Assembly: GCA_002407855.1 (NCBI GenBank)
Contig: DHPF01000012.1
Span: 124,001-188,000 of the forward strand
Length of the DNA: 64,000 bases
Direction: 5' to 3'
Origin: Bacteroidales bacterium UBA5371
GTDB taxonomy: Bacteria; Bacteroidota; Bacteroidia; Bacteroidales; P3
Below are positions 27,499-36,448 of this stretch, piece by piece (within the stretch, counting starts at the first letter, position 1; each line of letters starts with the position of its first letter). Both the position numbers and the translations under genes were made by a program. Below the pieces are notes generated by a model, which saw only the letters and a program-made list of their open reading frames with translations, had not been told where the DNA came from and did no database searches.

Positions 27499-28036
27499 TT
27501 TCCAAGTGTTTTGCATAATCAATAAGGCTATCAAACCTCTTATCTATCCATTTATGATATTTTCTTGTATCTTCAATTGATTCTGAAATAAAAATTGTTT
27601 GCATTTTAAGGCGTTTCCCAAACTGCATATCACTTGTTGAATCTCCTACCATGATACTTTGCTTGAAGCGAATACTCTTAAATTGCTTTCTTGCTCTAAG
27701 CCCCATTCCAACCTGTGGCTTACGACAAAAATGATTCTCTTTTCTCAAAGCAGTGCAATAGTATATCTCATCTATTCTGCCTCCTTTATTTTCAATCTCT
27801 TGTTTCATTTTCTTATGAATAGAGATTAAGTCTTGCTCGCTCATAAGTCCTTTTGATACTCCTTGCTGATTTGAAACCACCACAATGGTATCAAAATACT
27901 TAGCAAAAATACTTATAGCTTCCAAAGCCCCTTCTTCAAACTCAAATTCTTCCCATTGTTTTACGTAGTCGTCAATCAAACGAACATTTATTACTCCGTC
28001 TCTATCTAAGAATAGGGTTTTATATTCTTTTCTCAT
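27482..28036 (-). CDS. gmhB: D-glycero-D-manno-heptose 1,7-bisphosphate phosphatase-like HAD hydrolase
   Basis: A 184-residue HAD-IIIA phosphatase. Motif I is FLDRDGVIN (about 10-18), motif II is VVSNQQGVSKG and motif IV is MVGDSTSDM. The Cys/His pattern of the GmhB zinc loop is partly present (YYCTALRKENHFCRKP). It would remove the C7 phosphate in ADP-heptose synthesis, consistent with gmhA 54 bp upstream. HldE is not in the window. Confidence 0.85.
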   Translation of the reverse strand: MRKEYKTLFLDRDGVINVRLIDDYVKQWEEFEFEEGALEAISIFAKYFDTIVVVSNQQGVSKGLMSEQDLISIHKKMKQEIENKGGRIDEIYYCTALRKENHFCRKPQVGMGLRARKQFKSIRFKQSIMVGDSTSDMQFGKRLKMQTIFISESIEDTRKYHKWIDKRFDSLIDYAKHLENEKKN

Positions 28037-28090
28037 TTCTTTATTCCTCTAAAATTTCTTAGGTTTTAAGGTCATTAAAAATACATATTA

Positions 28091-28663
28091 CTATCTTGGA
28101 AAGATTTCTGCTTCCACTAACTCGCAAAGTATATGACCTATCATAATATGACATTCCTGTATTCTTGGAGTATCTTTTGATGGAATGGCAAGCAAATAGT
28201 CAGAAACTTCTTTCATCTTTCCTCCTCCTTCACCAGTGAAGCCTATGGTTATCATTCCGTTTTCTTTGGCTTGATTAAGAGCTAATAGAATGTTATTGGA
28301 ATTGCCCGAAGTTGAGATACCAACCAATACATCGCCTTTTTCTCCCATTGCTTTTACCATTCTACTATAAATAACATCAAAAGAATAATCGTTGGCAACA
28401 GCAGTAAGATAAGAAGTATTAACATGCAAAGCCTCCGATTTTAATGGTGGACGGTCATAATAGAAACGCCCTGAAAGTTCTGCTGCAAGGTGCTGACTAT
28501 CGGCAGCAGAGCCTCCGTTACCACACCAAAGCACTTTCTTACCTTCCATAAAGGCTTTAACCATTACAGCTTTCACCTTTTGGATTTCTTCTAATAAAAC
28601 TTTGTCTTCCAAAAGCTGAGTCTTTAAACTAATAGACTCTTGTATTACTTCTTTTATTCGCAT
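28091..28663 (-). CDS. gmhA: Phosphoheptose isomerase (SIS domain)
   Basis: A 190-residue SIS-domain enzyme that converts sedoheptulose 7-phosphate to D-glycero-D-manno-heptose 7-phosphate, the first step to lipopolysaccharide heptose. GNGGSAADSQHLAAELSGRF (about 49-68) is the GmhA signature, and GISTSGNSNNIL and a C-terminal helix with HIMIGHILCELVE are also conserved. It lies 3 bp after the glycosyltransferase gene. Confidence 0.92.
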   Translation of the reverse strand: MRIKEVIQESISLKTQLLEDKVLLEEIQKVKAVMVKAFMEGKKVLWCGNGGSAADSQHLAAELSGRFYYDRPPLKSEALHVNTSYLTAVANDYSFDVIYSRMVKAMGEKGDVLVGISTSGNSNNILLALNQAKENGMITIGFTGEGGGKMKEVSDYLLAIPSKDTPRIQECHIMIGHILCELVEAEIFPR

Positions 28664-28666
28664 GGT

Positions 28667-29632
28667 TTAATCTTGTTCTAAATTAGTTTTTTCTTGAATT
28701 AGATAATGGTTACGCGTTGAAGAATTTCTTCCAATCAACTCTGCTAAAAATCCTGTTAAAAAGAGCATAGAACCAATTACCATAAGGACTAAGGCTAAAT
28801 GAAAATACGGACTATCGGTAACAAGTCGCATTGGCTGATGATTAACACTTGCTATTATTTTTTGCACTCCCAAAATTCCTGCTGCTAAAAAGCCTAAGAT
28901 AAACATAACAGTTCCCCAAAGCCCAAAGAAATGCATTGGTTTCTTACTGAATTTTGAAACAAACATAATAGAAATAAGGTCAAGATAACCATTAATAAAT
29001 CTATTCATTCCAAATTTTGTTGTCCCAAACTCACGTTTGCGGTGTTGCACAATCTTTTCTCCAATCTTTCTAAAACCAGCCCATTTTGCTATGACAGGTA
29101 TATATCGGTGCATTTCGCCATAAACCTCAATTGATTTTACAACATCTTTTTTGTATGCTTTAAGTCCGCAATTGAAATCGTGAAGTTTTATGCCTGTAAT
29201 CAAACGAGTAGTTGAGTTAAAGAGCTTTGAAGGGATATTCTTAGCCAATTTGGAATCGTAACGCTTCTTTTTCCAGCCAGAAACTAAATCGTAGCCATCT
29301 TTTATTATCATAGAATAAAGCTCAGGTATTTCATCAGGAGAGTCTTGTAAATCTGCATCCATTGTTATTACTACATCTGCTTGACAATGTTCAAATCCAA
29401 CATTCAAGGCTGCACTTTTACCATAATTCCTACGGAATTTTATCCCCTTAATATTCTCATTCTTTTGGCTTAATTCCTCAATGACCTTCCAGCTTCCATC
29501 ATTACTTCCGTCATCAATAAGAAGCACTTCATAAGAAAAGCCTTCCTTTTCCATAACCTTCTCTATCCAAGAAATCAAATGCGGAAGCGATTCTTCTTCA
29601 TTTAATAAAGGTATAATAACTGATATATTCAT
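28667..29632 (-). CDS. Family 2 glycosyltransferase, DPM1/GtrB-like, membrane-bound
   Basis: A 321-residue protein. The GT-A domain (about 1-225) starts SVIIPLLNEEESL and has the DXD-type motif MDADLQDSPDEIP. Two C-terminal transmembrane helices (about 235-258 and 275-300) follow. This is the dolichol-phosphate-mannose-synthase-like group, which makes polyprenyl-phosphate sugars for transfer outside the cytoplasm. It is cotranscribed with two DUF4199 genes and the heptose genes, suggesting a role in envelope glycans. Donor sugar unknown. Confidence 0.88.
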   Translation of the reverse strand: MNISVIIPLLNEEESLPHLISWIEKVMEKEGFSYEVLLIDDGSNDGSWKVIEELSQKNENIKGIKFRRNYGKSAALNVGFEHCQADVVITMDADLQDSPDEIPELYSMIIKDGYDLVSGWKKKRYDSKLAKNIPSKLFNSTTRLITGIKLHDFNCGLKAYKKDVVKSIEVYGEMHRYIPVIAKWAGFRKIGEKIVQHRKREFGTTKFGMNRFINGYLDLISIMFVSKFSKKPMHFFGLWGTVMFILGFLAAGILGVQKIIASVNHQPMRLVTDSPYFHLALVLMVIGSMLFLTGFLAELIGRNSSTRNHYLIQEKTNLEQD

Positions 29633-29645
29633 ATTCTTTTATTAT

Positions 29646-30191
29646 TTAATCAAGATTTTCTATTTCTTTTGCCTTATTATCTTTCTTTGTGTTCCTTAGA
29701 AATAACGCAACAACCAATCCCCATAGTATTGACATAAAAGATGCAAAGAGGATTGCCGTTAGAGCAATTGAAGAGGGAGAAACCATAGATTTAATTTGCT
29801 CGTTGGTCAATTGGGCATTCGCCTTCACTGCTCTTTGGATGTCAAAACAACGCTCTTGGAAATCAACATCAATATATTGTGAGTAGAGATATATAAACAT
29901 TCCATAAATTATGGAACCAATAATACCCGAGCCCAAAGCCATAAAATAGCTTTTCTTAAATGTAATTCGGCTTTCCTCTAAGCCTTTTTTGTAAAGTAAG
30001 CCCCCTATAAACATAAATATGAGTAAGCTAACATATTCAGAATACCCAATAGGGTATGCAATAGGCTTATTTATCCAAAAGCGAATTAAAACAATAATTA
30101 TTAAACCTAAGCCTATCAAAATCCCGTACTTTAATATTCCTTTCCACATCTTGCCAGAGGTTTTAGGTTTATTGCTTTTTGTTTCTTCCAT
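29646..30191 (-). CDS. DUF4199 membrane protein
   Basis: A 181-residue inner-membrane protein with four hydrophobic helices and the DUF4199 layout (KYGILIGLGL, then FKKSYFMALGSGIIGSIIYG, and a helix near the C-terminus). Function unknown. In Bacteroidota, DUF4199 genes commonly precede a DPM1-like glycosyltransferase, as here (13 bp gap). Confidence 0.82.
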   Translation of the reverse strand: MEETKSNKPKTSGKMWKGILKYGILIGLGLIIIVLIRFWINKPIAYPIGYSEYVSLLIFMFIGGLLYKKGLEESRITFKKSYFMALGSGIIGSIIYGMFIYLYSQYIDVDFQERCFDIQRAVKANAQLTNEQIKSMVSPSSIALTAILFASFMSILWGLVVALFLRNTKKDNKAKEIENLD

Positions 30192-30216
30192 ATTTAATTT
30201 AATCTTAGCTTGATAC

Positions 30217-30858
30217 TTAATTATCTTCTTTTTCCGAATTCTCGTCTTTGGAACTCTCTATTTCATTCTCTGGAATATCTTCTTCGGACTTCTCTTCTTT
30301 TATCTCTTGGTAAGGAATATAATCGTTATTACTTGATGTATTAGAACTTCGTCTTGTATTGCCTAAATTAAAATAAGAAAGCAATAAGGCAATAATTAGA
30401 ACATAAAAAAGATAACCCAAGAAGCTAAATACATAGCTGAATGGAAGAAAAGCAATTTCTATAGCTCTTATAAATTTAGGATTATCTATAATATTTATAT
30501 TATTACCTGAGGCATCAAGAAAATCCTGATATGTTAATAAGAAATCATCTAAATATGTTGGATTGAGTTTAGTTATATATAATGCCATAAACAAGGTTAA
30601 AAATAGCGACATAAATAAACTCATAATTGCCCCTATTGAAAAATACTTTCCAAATTTCAAGTTTTCTTTTGCAACATTTCGCTTATAATTTATCATTGCC
30701 CAAACTAAGCCAAATAGAATTATCAACAATCCTAAAAAAGACCAAAGAAGGCTTGTCTCAAAGTTTAATAAATTACCTAAGAGTCTATAAAGAAAATATA
30801 TTCCTCCAATAATAGAACCCCAATTAAAACCATATTTCCAAATATTCTTGCTATTCAT
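30217..30858 (-). CDS. DUF4199 membrane protein, second copy
   Basis: A 213-residue protein from MNSKNIWKYGFNWG. The ATG seven codons earlier overlaps the -7 box at 30877-30884, so I take the inner one. It has four hydrophobic helices, FGKYFSIGAIMSLFMSL being the conserved core, and an acidic tail (about 175-213) rich in Glu/Ser/Asp. It is a paralogue of the next gene downstream. Confidence 0.8.
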   Translation of the reverse strand: MNSKNIWKYGFNWGSIIGGIYFLYRLLGNLLNFETSLLWSFLGLLIILFGLVWAMINYKRNVAKENLKFGKYFSIGAIMSLFMSLFLTLFMALYITKLNPTYLDDFLLTYQDFLDASGNNINIIDNPKFIRAIEIAFLPFSYVFSFLGYLFYVLIIALLLSYFNLGNTRRSSNTSSNNDYIPYQEIKEEKSEEDIPENEIESSKDENSEKEDN

Positions 30859-30876
30859 ATCCTTATATTTAATTTG

Positions 30877-30884
30877 CAAATATA
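30877..30884 (-). promoter_or_regulatory. -7 box of the DUF4199 operon
   Basis: The minus strand reads TATATTTG, 19 bp before the chosen start codon. It probably drives the DUF4199, glycosyltransferase and gmhA run. Confidence 0.5.
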
Positions 30885-30949
30885 AGGTTTTTAAATAAAA
30901 TAGAAGAATGAAATTCTATTTAAGTCAAATATTTTAATAGTTAATTACT

Positions 30950-31026
30950 TCTTGATTCTAATTTTTTAGAACTTGATTCTAAATTATTAGAATTTGATTC
31001 TATTTTCTTAAAACTTGATTCTATTT
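30950..31026. repeat. 21-bp tandem repeat array, 4 copies (family A)
   Basis: TTGATTCTA starts at 30952, 30973, 30994 and 31015, all exactly 21 bp apart, in the gap between a secreted protein gene and the DUF4199 operon. The copies are the same orientation as those inside mnmA. Confidence 0.93.
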
Positions 31027-31121
31027 TCTTATACTATGCTTAAAACAAAGCATGAATAAAATAAAGCTACCTTTTTCTTAAATAAGTTAAGGGAAAATAA
31101 AAGATATAGTGCGGGAAACTC

Positions 31122-31604
31122 TTAATTAAGAATAATAACTTTCTTTGTATTTTCTCTTTCTGCTTTATCTGAAAAAGTAGTTCCACGAGATTTCACAAAA
31201 TTATTTACTGCATTTTCATCAAGTTTGTTATCCTTTATTAGCTTTGCTTTAACGAGGGTTTGGGCAAGGGATTTGGCTTTGAGGGTGTATGGGATTTCTG
31301 CAACATCATCTATCCCATTAAAACTTATCCTAAAAAAGACGACTTCTCCTTTTGGGTTATACTGACTTATCTCCGATTTAAGTATTATGCTGTGAGCGGT
31401 TGCCGTAATCAAAGGTTCATCATTCAAATTAGAAATATAGTAAATACAATCTATACTAAATGCTCCGCAACCATCTTTTTCTATATTGGCAATTGGCGTT
31501 TTATCAACCATAATCTTATTGTCCTTACTAATATCTACCTTTTGAGCAAAGTTTAATAAACTAAAACTTGTCAAACAAGCTAACAAAACTAATGTCTTTT
31601 TCAT
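31122..31604 (-). CDS. Secreted protein of unknown function
   Basis: A 160-residue protein with a clear signal peptide (about 1-20, ending LNFAQ). The mature part has mixed beta character with a Cys pair (GCGAFSIDCIYYIS) and no domain I recognise. The start is preceded by AGGAGGA, an unusually strong Shine-Dalgarno for this genome. A -7 box (TATATTTG) lies at 31642-31649 on the minus strand. Confidence 0.65.
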   Translation of the reverse strand: MKKTLVLLACLTSFSLLNFAQKVDISKDNKIMVDKTPIANIEKDGCGAFSIDCIYYISNLNDEPLITATAHSIILKSEISQYNPKGEVVFFRISFNGIDDVAEIPYTLKAKSLAQTLVKAKLIKDNKLDENAVNNFVKSRGTTFSDKAERENTKKVIILN

Positions 31605-31794
31605 AATAATTCCTCCTATTTTAAATTCGTATTATATTTTGCAAATATAACAATAGATTTTTAAATGAAAAGAATATAGAATTTGAGTTATATTCTATCA
31701 TCCTATTTCATCTGATTAACTATTTATCTAAGAAATAATCTTTGATTATTTTTAAAAAGGAACAATTTGTTCATTGAAAGATTGAAAAGCTTTC

Positions 31795-33042
31795 TCAATA
31801 TATGAATTCTATATCTTTAACATCTAAGCGTGAGTCTGGTGCTCCCCAAAACATATCACCATAGGCACTGGACGAGAAAACAACTATTATATTATCTACC
31901 TCAGAACCAATTGGAGCATACACCTCTGGCATTTCTATTTTGTCGTAAGTTGTCCCATTAGGAATAAATTTATAGTAAATCAATTCTCCCCTAACTCCTC
32001 CTATCTTCATATAAGGTTTTTCTAATAAGGTCTGTGCATCGGGTTGTCCATAGATAAATGGAAGATTTATCTCAACAAAACCATCTTCTGAGTTGAAATC
32101 ACCAATTGTTTCGCTTGTTCTAAGCCATGCAGTTGCCACCCTATTGTATTTGGTTGGGTCTAAACTTCGGTTTTGTAGCATAAAATATATCTCGCATGAA
32201 TCTTTTGATGGTCTGTTTAAGGCATCATTGGGTAGTATTTCTTTATTGTCGCCATCCTTCATTATAAGCCCTGGCTTATATCTAATTTTAAGCCTGACAC
32301 TTTGAGGTTTATTCTGAAAAGGTGTACCTAAATCTACCATCTTTCTTGGGTTTGGGTCAGAGCCTATGCCTGGTAAATGAATTGAATTAAAAATAAATCG
32401 TCCTGTATAGAGTCCTCCTGCAACTATTGCTGAGTGCATCATTGCTCCTGTGGGATAGAGCTTGGTTTGTAAAGAAGCATAATCAGCATTTTGTACATCT
32501 GGCTTTGGATTAACCGAGAAGAACCCCACCATTGTATTAGCTTTTGCTGAATGTTGCCATGGTGAAAAGATATTTTCTCTCCCTGGAAAATAAGCATAAG
32601 TAGAACCTATCTTTATTTCGTTTCCTTTATCGTCTTTTGCAATTGTCCATTCTTTCATAGAGCTAAAAGGTAATTGAAATAGAGCCTCTGAATGAATAAC
32701 CCTTATTTTCCAAATTTTAAATGTTTGATTGTCCTCTGCTGTAATTTTAAGATAGACATCTTTTGAAAAATCCTTTATTTTAAAAACGTCTTTATCTGAT
32801 TTTGCAAGTGCAGAAAGTCTAAATGAATGAACATTTAAGTCGTTAAGATTAAAGTTATTTGGTACACCCACCTCAACCAATCCTGTATCTACTACTTTCC
32901 CCTCTATAATCTTATTGCTTACTTGTCCCAATATGTCAAAAACAACAATATTACACTCATTTGATTCTTGGTAATACGTTTCATCTACGCAGGAAAAAAG
33001 CATGGTTGAAATAATAATCAAACTAAATATTATCTTTTTCAT
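31795..33042 (-). CDS. PCMD-domain lipoprotein
   Basis: A 415-residue protein with a lipoprotein signal (lipobox LFSC, Cys18). An N-terminal Ig-like region (about 30-120) is of the kind that precedes Bacteroidota surface carbohydrate proteins. The putative carbohydrate metabolism domain (about 125-415) ends with IVVFSSSAYGDMFWGAPDSRLDVKDIEFIY-type sequence, its usual C-terminus. It is probably exposed on the outer membrane. It lies 28 bp after a barrel gene. The domain's activity is not known. Confidence 0.82.
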   Translation of the reverse strand: MKKIIFSLIIISTMLFSCVDETYYQESNECNIVVFDILGQVSNKIIEGKVVDTGLVEVGVPNNFNLNDLNVHSFRLSALAKSDKDVFKIKDFSKDVYLKITAEDNQTFKIWKIRVIHSEALFQLPFSSMKEWTIAKDDKGNEIKIGSTYAYFPGRENIFSPWQHSAKANTMVGFFSVNPKPDVQNADYASLQTKLYPTGAMMHSAIVAGGLYTGRFIFNSIHLPGIGSDPNPRKMVDLGTPFQNKPQSVRLKIRYKPGLIMKDGDNKEILPNDALNRPSKDSCEIYFMLQNRSLDPTKYNRVATAWLRTSETIGDFNSEDGFVEINLPFIYGQPDAQTLLEKPYMKIGGVRGELIYYKFIPNGTTYDKIEMPEVYAPIGSEVDNIIVVFSSSAYGDMFWGAPDSRLDVKDIEFIY

Positions 33043-33070
33043 ATTTATTTTCTTTTATTGTTTTACATAT

Positions 33071-33823
33071 TTAATTAGAAAGGCCAAAGTAGTAGGCAAA
33101 TCCAAAATAGATTTTAAAGAGATTGAATTTAAAGTCTAAGGCTAAGTCGCTTGCAGAACCATTTATTGTTTCATTTTTAGTGATAAATGAGCGTGTGTAG
33201 TATATCATAACAGGATTAAGGGCAAATTCAAAAGCAAAGCCATCCTTTAAAAAATACATAACACCTGGTGATAATCCAAGACTTATTTCATGTGTTGTTT
33301 TCATCATTTTCTTCACATCCTTTCCATCATCATAAACATCTCTTGTAAGTGATGAAATATAAGCATAGGTGATGTTTGTTTCATTATATACGAAGAAACG
33401 ATTTGAAGCCCCAAATGGCACGTAATTCTTTACCCCTGTTCCTATGCAGAGAGAAGTTGAAGCAATATTAGAATTATATTTTGTGGCGTCTAAAAGGAGA
33501 TTAAAAACCTTTGAGCTAACTGTGTATCTTTGATCGGTAAATCCATAAGTAAGCTTAGCCCCCCAAGCAACATTATCGGCAATAAACCATGAGCCATGTA
33601 ATGAAATATCAGCCCCTGTATTTTTAATCTGTTCTATATCTACAAAGGTTAAAAGCATATCGTTTTCTACCTCTTTCTTTTGAAAGCCTACTCTAAACCC
33701 AAATGAGCTTACTCCTTTTGAAAGAAATGCCTTATTTGGTAAGGTATTCATCAATTCATCTTGTGAGAAACAAAAAGCAGGAATTAAGGTGCAGATTATT
33801 AAAATTGTAATTATTCTTTTCAT
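33071..33823 (-). CDS. Outer-membrane beta-barrel protein
   Basis: A 250-residue protein with a signal peptide (about 1-20, CFSQ). The strands alternate, and FGFRVGFQKKEVE and FKIYFGFAYYFGLSN suggest an OmpW/porin-like small barrel. The pair with the PCMD lipoprotein downstream hints at a shared surface function. It has a good promoter at 33868-33898. Confidence 0.7.
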   Translation of the reverse strand: MKRIITILIICTLIPAFCFSQDELMNTLPNKAFLSKGVSSFGFRVGFQKKEVENDMLLTFVDIEQIKNTGADISLHGSWFIADNVAWGAKLTYGFTDQRYTVSSKVFNLLLDATKYNSNIASTSLCIGTGVKNYVPFGASNRFFVYNETNITYAYISSLTRDVYDDGKDVKKMMKTTHEISLGLSPGVMYFLKDGFAFEFALNPVMIYYTRSFITKNETINGSASDLALDFKFNLFKIYFGFAYYFGLSN

Positions 33824-33867
33824 ATTCAGTAATCTTTTAATTGATATTGTAATAAAATATTATTAAG

Positions 33868-33898
33868 CAAAAGTACATAAATATTAGACTTAATACAA
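33868..33898 (-). promoter_or_regulatory. Promoter of the barrel/PCMD operon
   Basis: On the minus strand TTG (33896-33898) and TACTTTTG (33868-33875) are 20 bp apart, fitting the Bacteroidota consensus. Confidence 0.65.
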
Positions 33899-33901
33899 TA
33901 A

Positions 33902-33932
33902 AAAAGGAGAATAATGCTATTATTCTCCTTTT
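33902..33932. terminator. Terminator after the ompA-like gene
   Basis: A 14-bp perfect stem (33902-33915 with 33919-33932), a 3-nt loop and a terminal T-run on the minus strand, 24 bp past the OmpA-family stop codon. Confidence 0.85.
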
Positions 33933-33955
33933 AAGATAAATAAATTAATATTAGA

Positions 33956-35209
33956 CTATTTAACTTCTGCCATTCTAACCATTTCAGGAGCTAATCCTTC
34001 TGGATCTACAACTGATGATTCTATTGAAAGTAAGTCTTTGTTTACTCCATAAGTATCAACTAATAGATTGTAAACATTTACGGCTCTCTTATTAGCTAAT
34101 TTTTCGTTTATGCTTTGGCTTCCTGTTGAAGAGTCAGCGTAACCTGTGATAGTATATTTTCTGTTTGAACTCTTAATCATATCAGCAAGATATTCAAGGT
34201 TTGCAGAATTGAAATCGTCTAATGTAGTTTTTCCAATTTCATAGAAAACTTTTACTCCCTTAGCACTTGTTCCTTGAGTAGCAGCAGTAGAAGCTGTTGT
34301 TCCTTGAGGTCTGTTTTTAAGGTCTTCATTTTCTTTTTGCAACATAGCATTCTTTTGTCTTTCTTGCTCTAATGCTTTATTTAATTCATCATTTCTTCTT
34401 TGTTGATCTGATGCAGAATTCTTTAAATTATTATTTTCATTTTGTAGTTCATTTTCTCTTTGAGCTGCTTTGTTTTCAACTTCAGCTAAAGTTTCAGGAG
34501 TAATTCCTTCTTTAAATTCTTTTTCTTTTCCAAATTTATAAGAAACACCAGCAGTTATTCCAGCAGTTCCTTCTAAATATTGATTAGCAACTGACACTCC
34601 ATCAAATCTTGGATTTACAATCATAGCTTTTAATTCTAAGTTTGCATCCCATCTTGGAGAAAGTCTAAATTGATTAATAATACCTATTGATGCAGCAAAT
34701 TCCATATCGTGAAGTTCTCCTTCTTTAAGGGTTGATGCTAAACCAAATCCTAAGAAAGGTATCATTTCATAGCATCTGTTTTCATTATATCTCCAAAATT
34801 GAGAATGAAGATTAAATAAGAAGTCTCCATGAAGGTTAAAATATCCAAAACCAAATTTATACATTCCATCAACATCGTTTGTTCCAGATGTATAATCAGT
34901 TTGAGTACTTACCAAACCTTTTGCATTAAATCCAGAAGCTTGGAGTCTAACTCCCATAATAGGAGAAAACCATTTACCGATAGCAATATCAAATGCAGGA
35001 GTTAAATGATCAGAAAATAGAGAGCCTTTACTTAAACCTCCTCTAAAATAAACTTGTCCACCAACACCAGCTGAAATAAACCAATTATCTCCAAAACCAC
35101 CAACAAGGTAAGTTCTATTTGGTTTTAATTCTGGTTTTGCTACTTCTTCTTGAGCAAAACTAAATACTGAAACAAGCATAACTAAGCTTGCAATGATAAT
35201 CTTTTTCAT
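33956..35209 (-). CDS. OmpA-family outer-membrane protein
   Basis: A 417-residue protein with a signal peptide (about 1-19), an N-terminal eight-strand-type barrel (about 25-235), a coiled-coil linker rich in Glu/Asn/Gln (about 240-305) and a C-terminal OmpA domain (about 318-410). The latter includes ITGYADSSTG and NEKLANKRAVNVYNLL, the peptidoglycan-binding segment. It tethers the outer membrane to the wall. The Gly/Asp-rich ending is slightly shortened. Expression is probably high, given the dedicated -7 box (35262-35269) and strong terminator. Confidence 0.9.
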   Translation of the reverse strand: MKKIIIASLVMLVSVFSFAQEEVAKPELKPNRTYLVGGFGDNWFISAGVGGQVYFRGGLSKGSLFSDHLTPAFDIAIGKWFSPIMGVRLQASGFNAKGLVSTQTDYTSGTNDVDGMYKFGFGYFNLHGDFLFNLHSQFWRYNENRCYEMIPFLGFGLASTLKEGELHDMEFAASIGIINQFRLSPRWDANLELKAMIVNPRFDGVSVANQYLEGTAGITAGVSYKFGKEKEFKEGITPETLAEVENKAAQRENELQNENNNLKNSASDQQRRNDELNKALEQERQKNAMLQKENEDLKNRPQGTTASTAATQGTSAKGVKVFYEIGKTTLDDFNSANLEYLADMIKSSNRKYTITGYADSSTGSQSINEKLANKRAVNVYNLLVDTYGVNKDLLSIESSVVDPEGLAPEMVRMAEVK

Positions 35210-35261
35210 TTTTTAAATTTTTAATTTATATTCAATTATTTTTTTCTTTGTTTATTACGTG

Positions 35262-35269
35262 CAAAAATA
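35262..35269 (-). promoter_or_regulatory. -7 box of the ompA-like gene
   Basis: The minus strand reads TATTTTTG, 53 bp upstream of the start. No well-placed -33 was identified. Confidence 0.45.
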
Positions 35270-35357
35270 CAATAAGTTTCCATAATAGAAGTCTTTTTTT
35301 TGATAATTTTAATATTACCTTAAATCAAAACTTACGCAATACTCCTGATAACAAGCA

Positions 35358-36446
35358 TTATAAATAAGATAAATACCAACTATAGATTTTATCAATACCC
35401 TCATTTATTTCCACTTTATGACGCCACCCAAGACTATTTAACTTAGAAGGATCGGTTAATTTTCTCATAGTTCCATCAGGTTTATCCTCATTAAAAGTAA
35501 TTTCTCCATTAAATCCAACCTTCTCAGTTATTAAATATGCTAAATCCTTAATTGAAATCTCTTTTCCTGTACCTATATTAATATGACAGTTCCTAATTTC
35601 CTTTCCATTCTTTGGTTTTAAGTCCTTAAAATCCACTCTTTCCATAACAAATACACAGGCATCTGCCATTTCCTCACTCCAAAGAAATTCTCTCATTGGC
35701 TTTCCGCTTCCCCAAATCTCTATTGAAACATTATTATCCACATAACTAATCCCATAATTACTTAACTTCCCAAGTATTTCTTCATTGCTTGAAAAACCAT
35801 TCACTCCTTCAATTGGATATTTATTCAAATCCTTTTTCAAACCATCCCAATCATCATTCATTAAGCATTTTCCAAGATGAGCCTTACGAACTAATGCTGG
35901 AAGAACATGACTTTTCTCCAAATTAAAATTATCATTTGGACCATAAAGATTGGTTGGCATAACTGCAATGAAATTTGTCCCATATTGAATATTAAAACTC
36001 TCGCATAGTTTTAGTCCAGCAATCTTAGCAATAGCATAAGGTTCATTGGTATATTCAAGTTCACTCGTTAAAAGATAATCCTCTTTCATTGGCTGTGGAG
36101 CATTTGCAGGATAAATACAGGTTGAACCTAAGAATAATAGTTTCTTAACTCCATACTTATATGCAGAGCCAATAACATTATTCTGAATCTGAAGATTATT
36201 AAAAATAAAATCAGCCCTATAAGTATTATTTGCAACAATACCTCCAACGTGAGCTGCTGCCAAAAACACATATTCAGGTCTTTCTTTTTCAAAAAACTCT
36301 TCAGTAGCCTTTTGATTACCCAAATCCAATTCCTCAAAAGAACGACCAATTAAATTTGAATAACCCTTACTCTTAAGATTATTCCAAATAGCGGAGCCAA
36401 CCAAACCCTTATGCCCCGCAACGTATATCTTTGAATCCTTATTCAT
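35358..36446 (-). CDS. fcl: GDP-L-fucose synthase
   Basis: A 362-residue short-chain dehydrogenase/epimerase. It converts GDP-4-keto-6-deoxymannose to GDP-L-fucose. The NAD(P) loop GHKGLVGSAIW (about 11-21), the catalytic SSCIYP-type block (GSTCIYP) and YAIAKIAG with the catalytic Tyr-Lys are present. FNLEKSHVLPALVRK is a GDP-fucose synthase feature. It lies 2 bp after gmd, its pathway partner, at the downstream end of the capsule locus. Confidence 0.94.
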   Translation of the reverse strand: MNKDSKIYVAGHKGLVGSAIWNNLKSKGYSNLIGRSFEELDLGNQKATEEFFEKERPEYVFLAAAHVGGIVANNTYRADFIFNNLQIQNNVIGSAYKYGVKKLLFLGSTCIYPANAPQPMKEDYLLTSELEYTNEPYAIAKIAGLKLCESFNIQYGTNFIAVMPTNLYGPNDNFNLEKSHVLPALVRKAHLGKCLMNDDWDGLKKDLNKYPIEGVNGFSSNEEILGKLSNYGISYVDNNVSIEIWGSGKPMREFLWSEEMADACVFVMERVDFKDLKPKNGKEIRNCHINIGTGKEISIKDLAYLITEKVGFNGEITFNEDKPDGTMRKLTDPSKLNSLGWRHKVEINEGIDKIYSWYLSYL

Positions 36447-36448
36447 AC

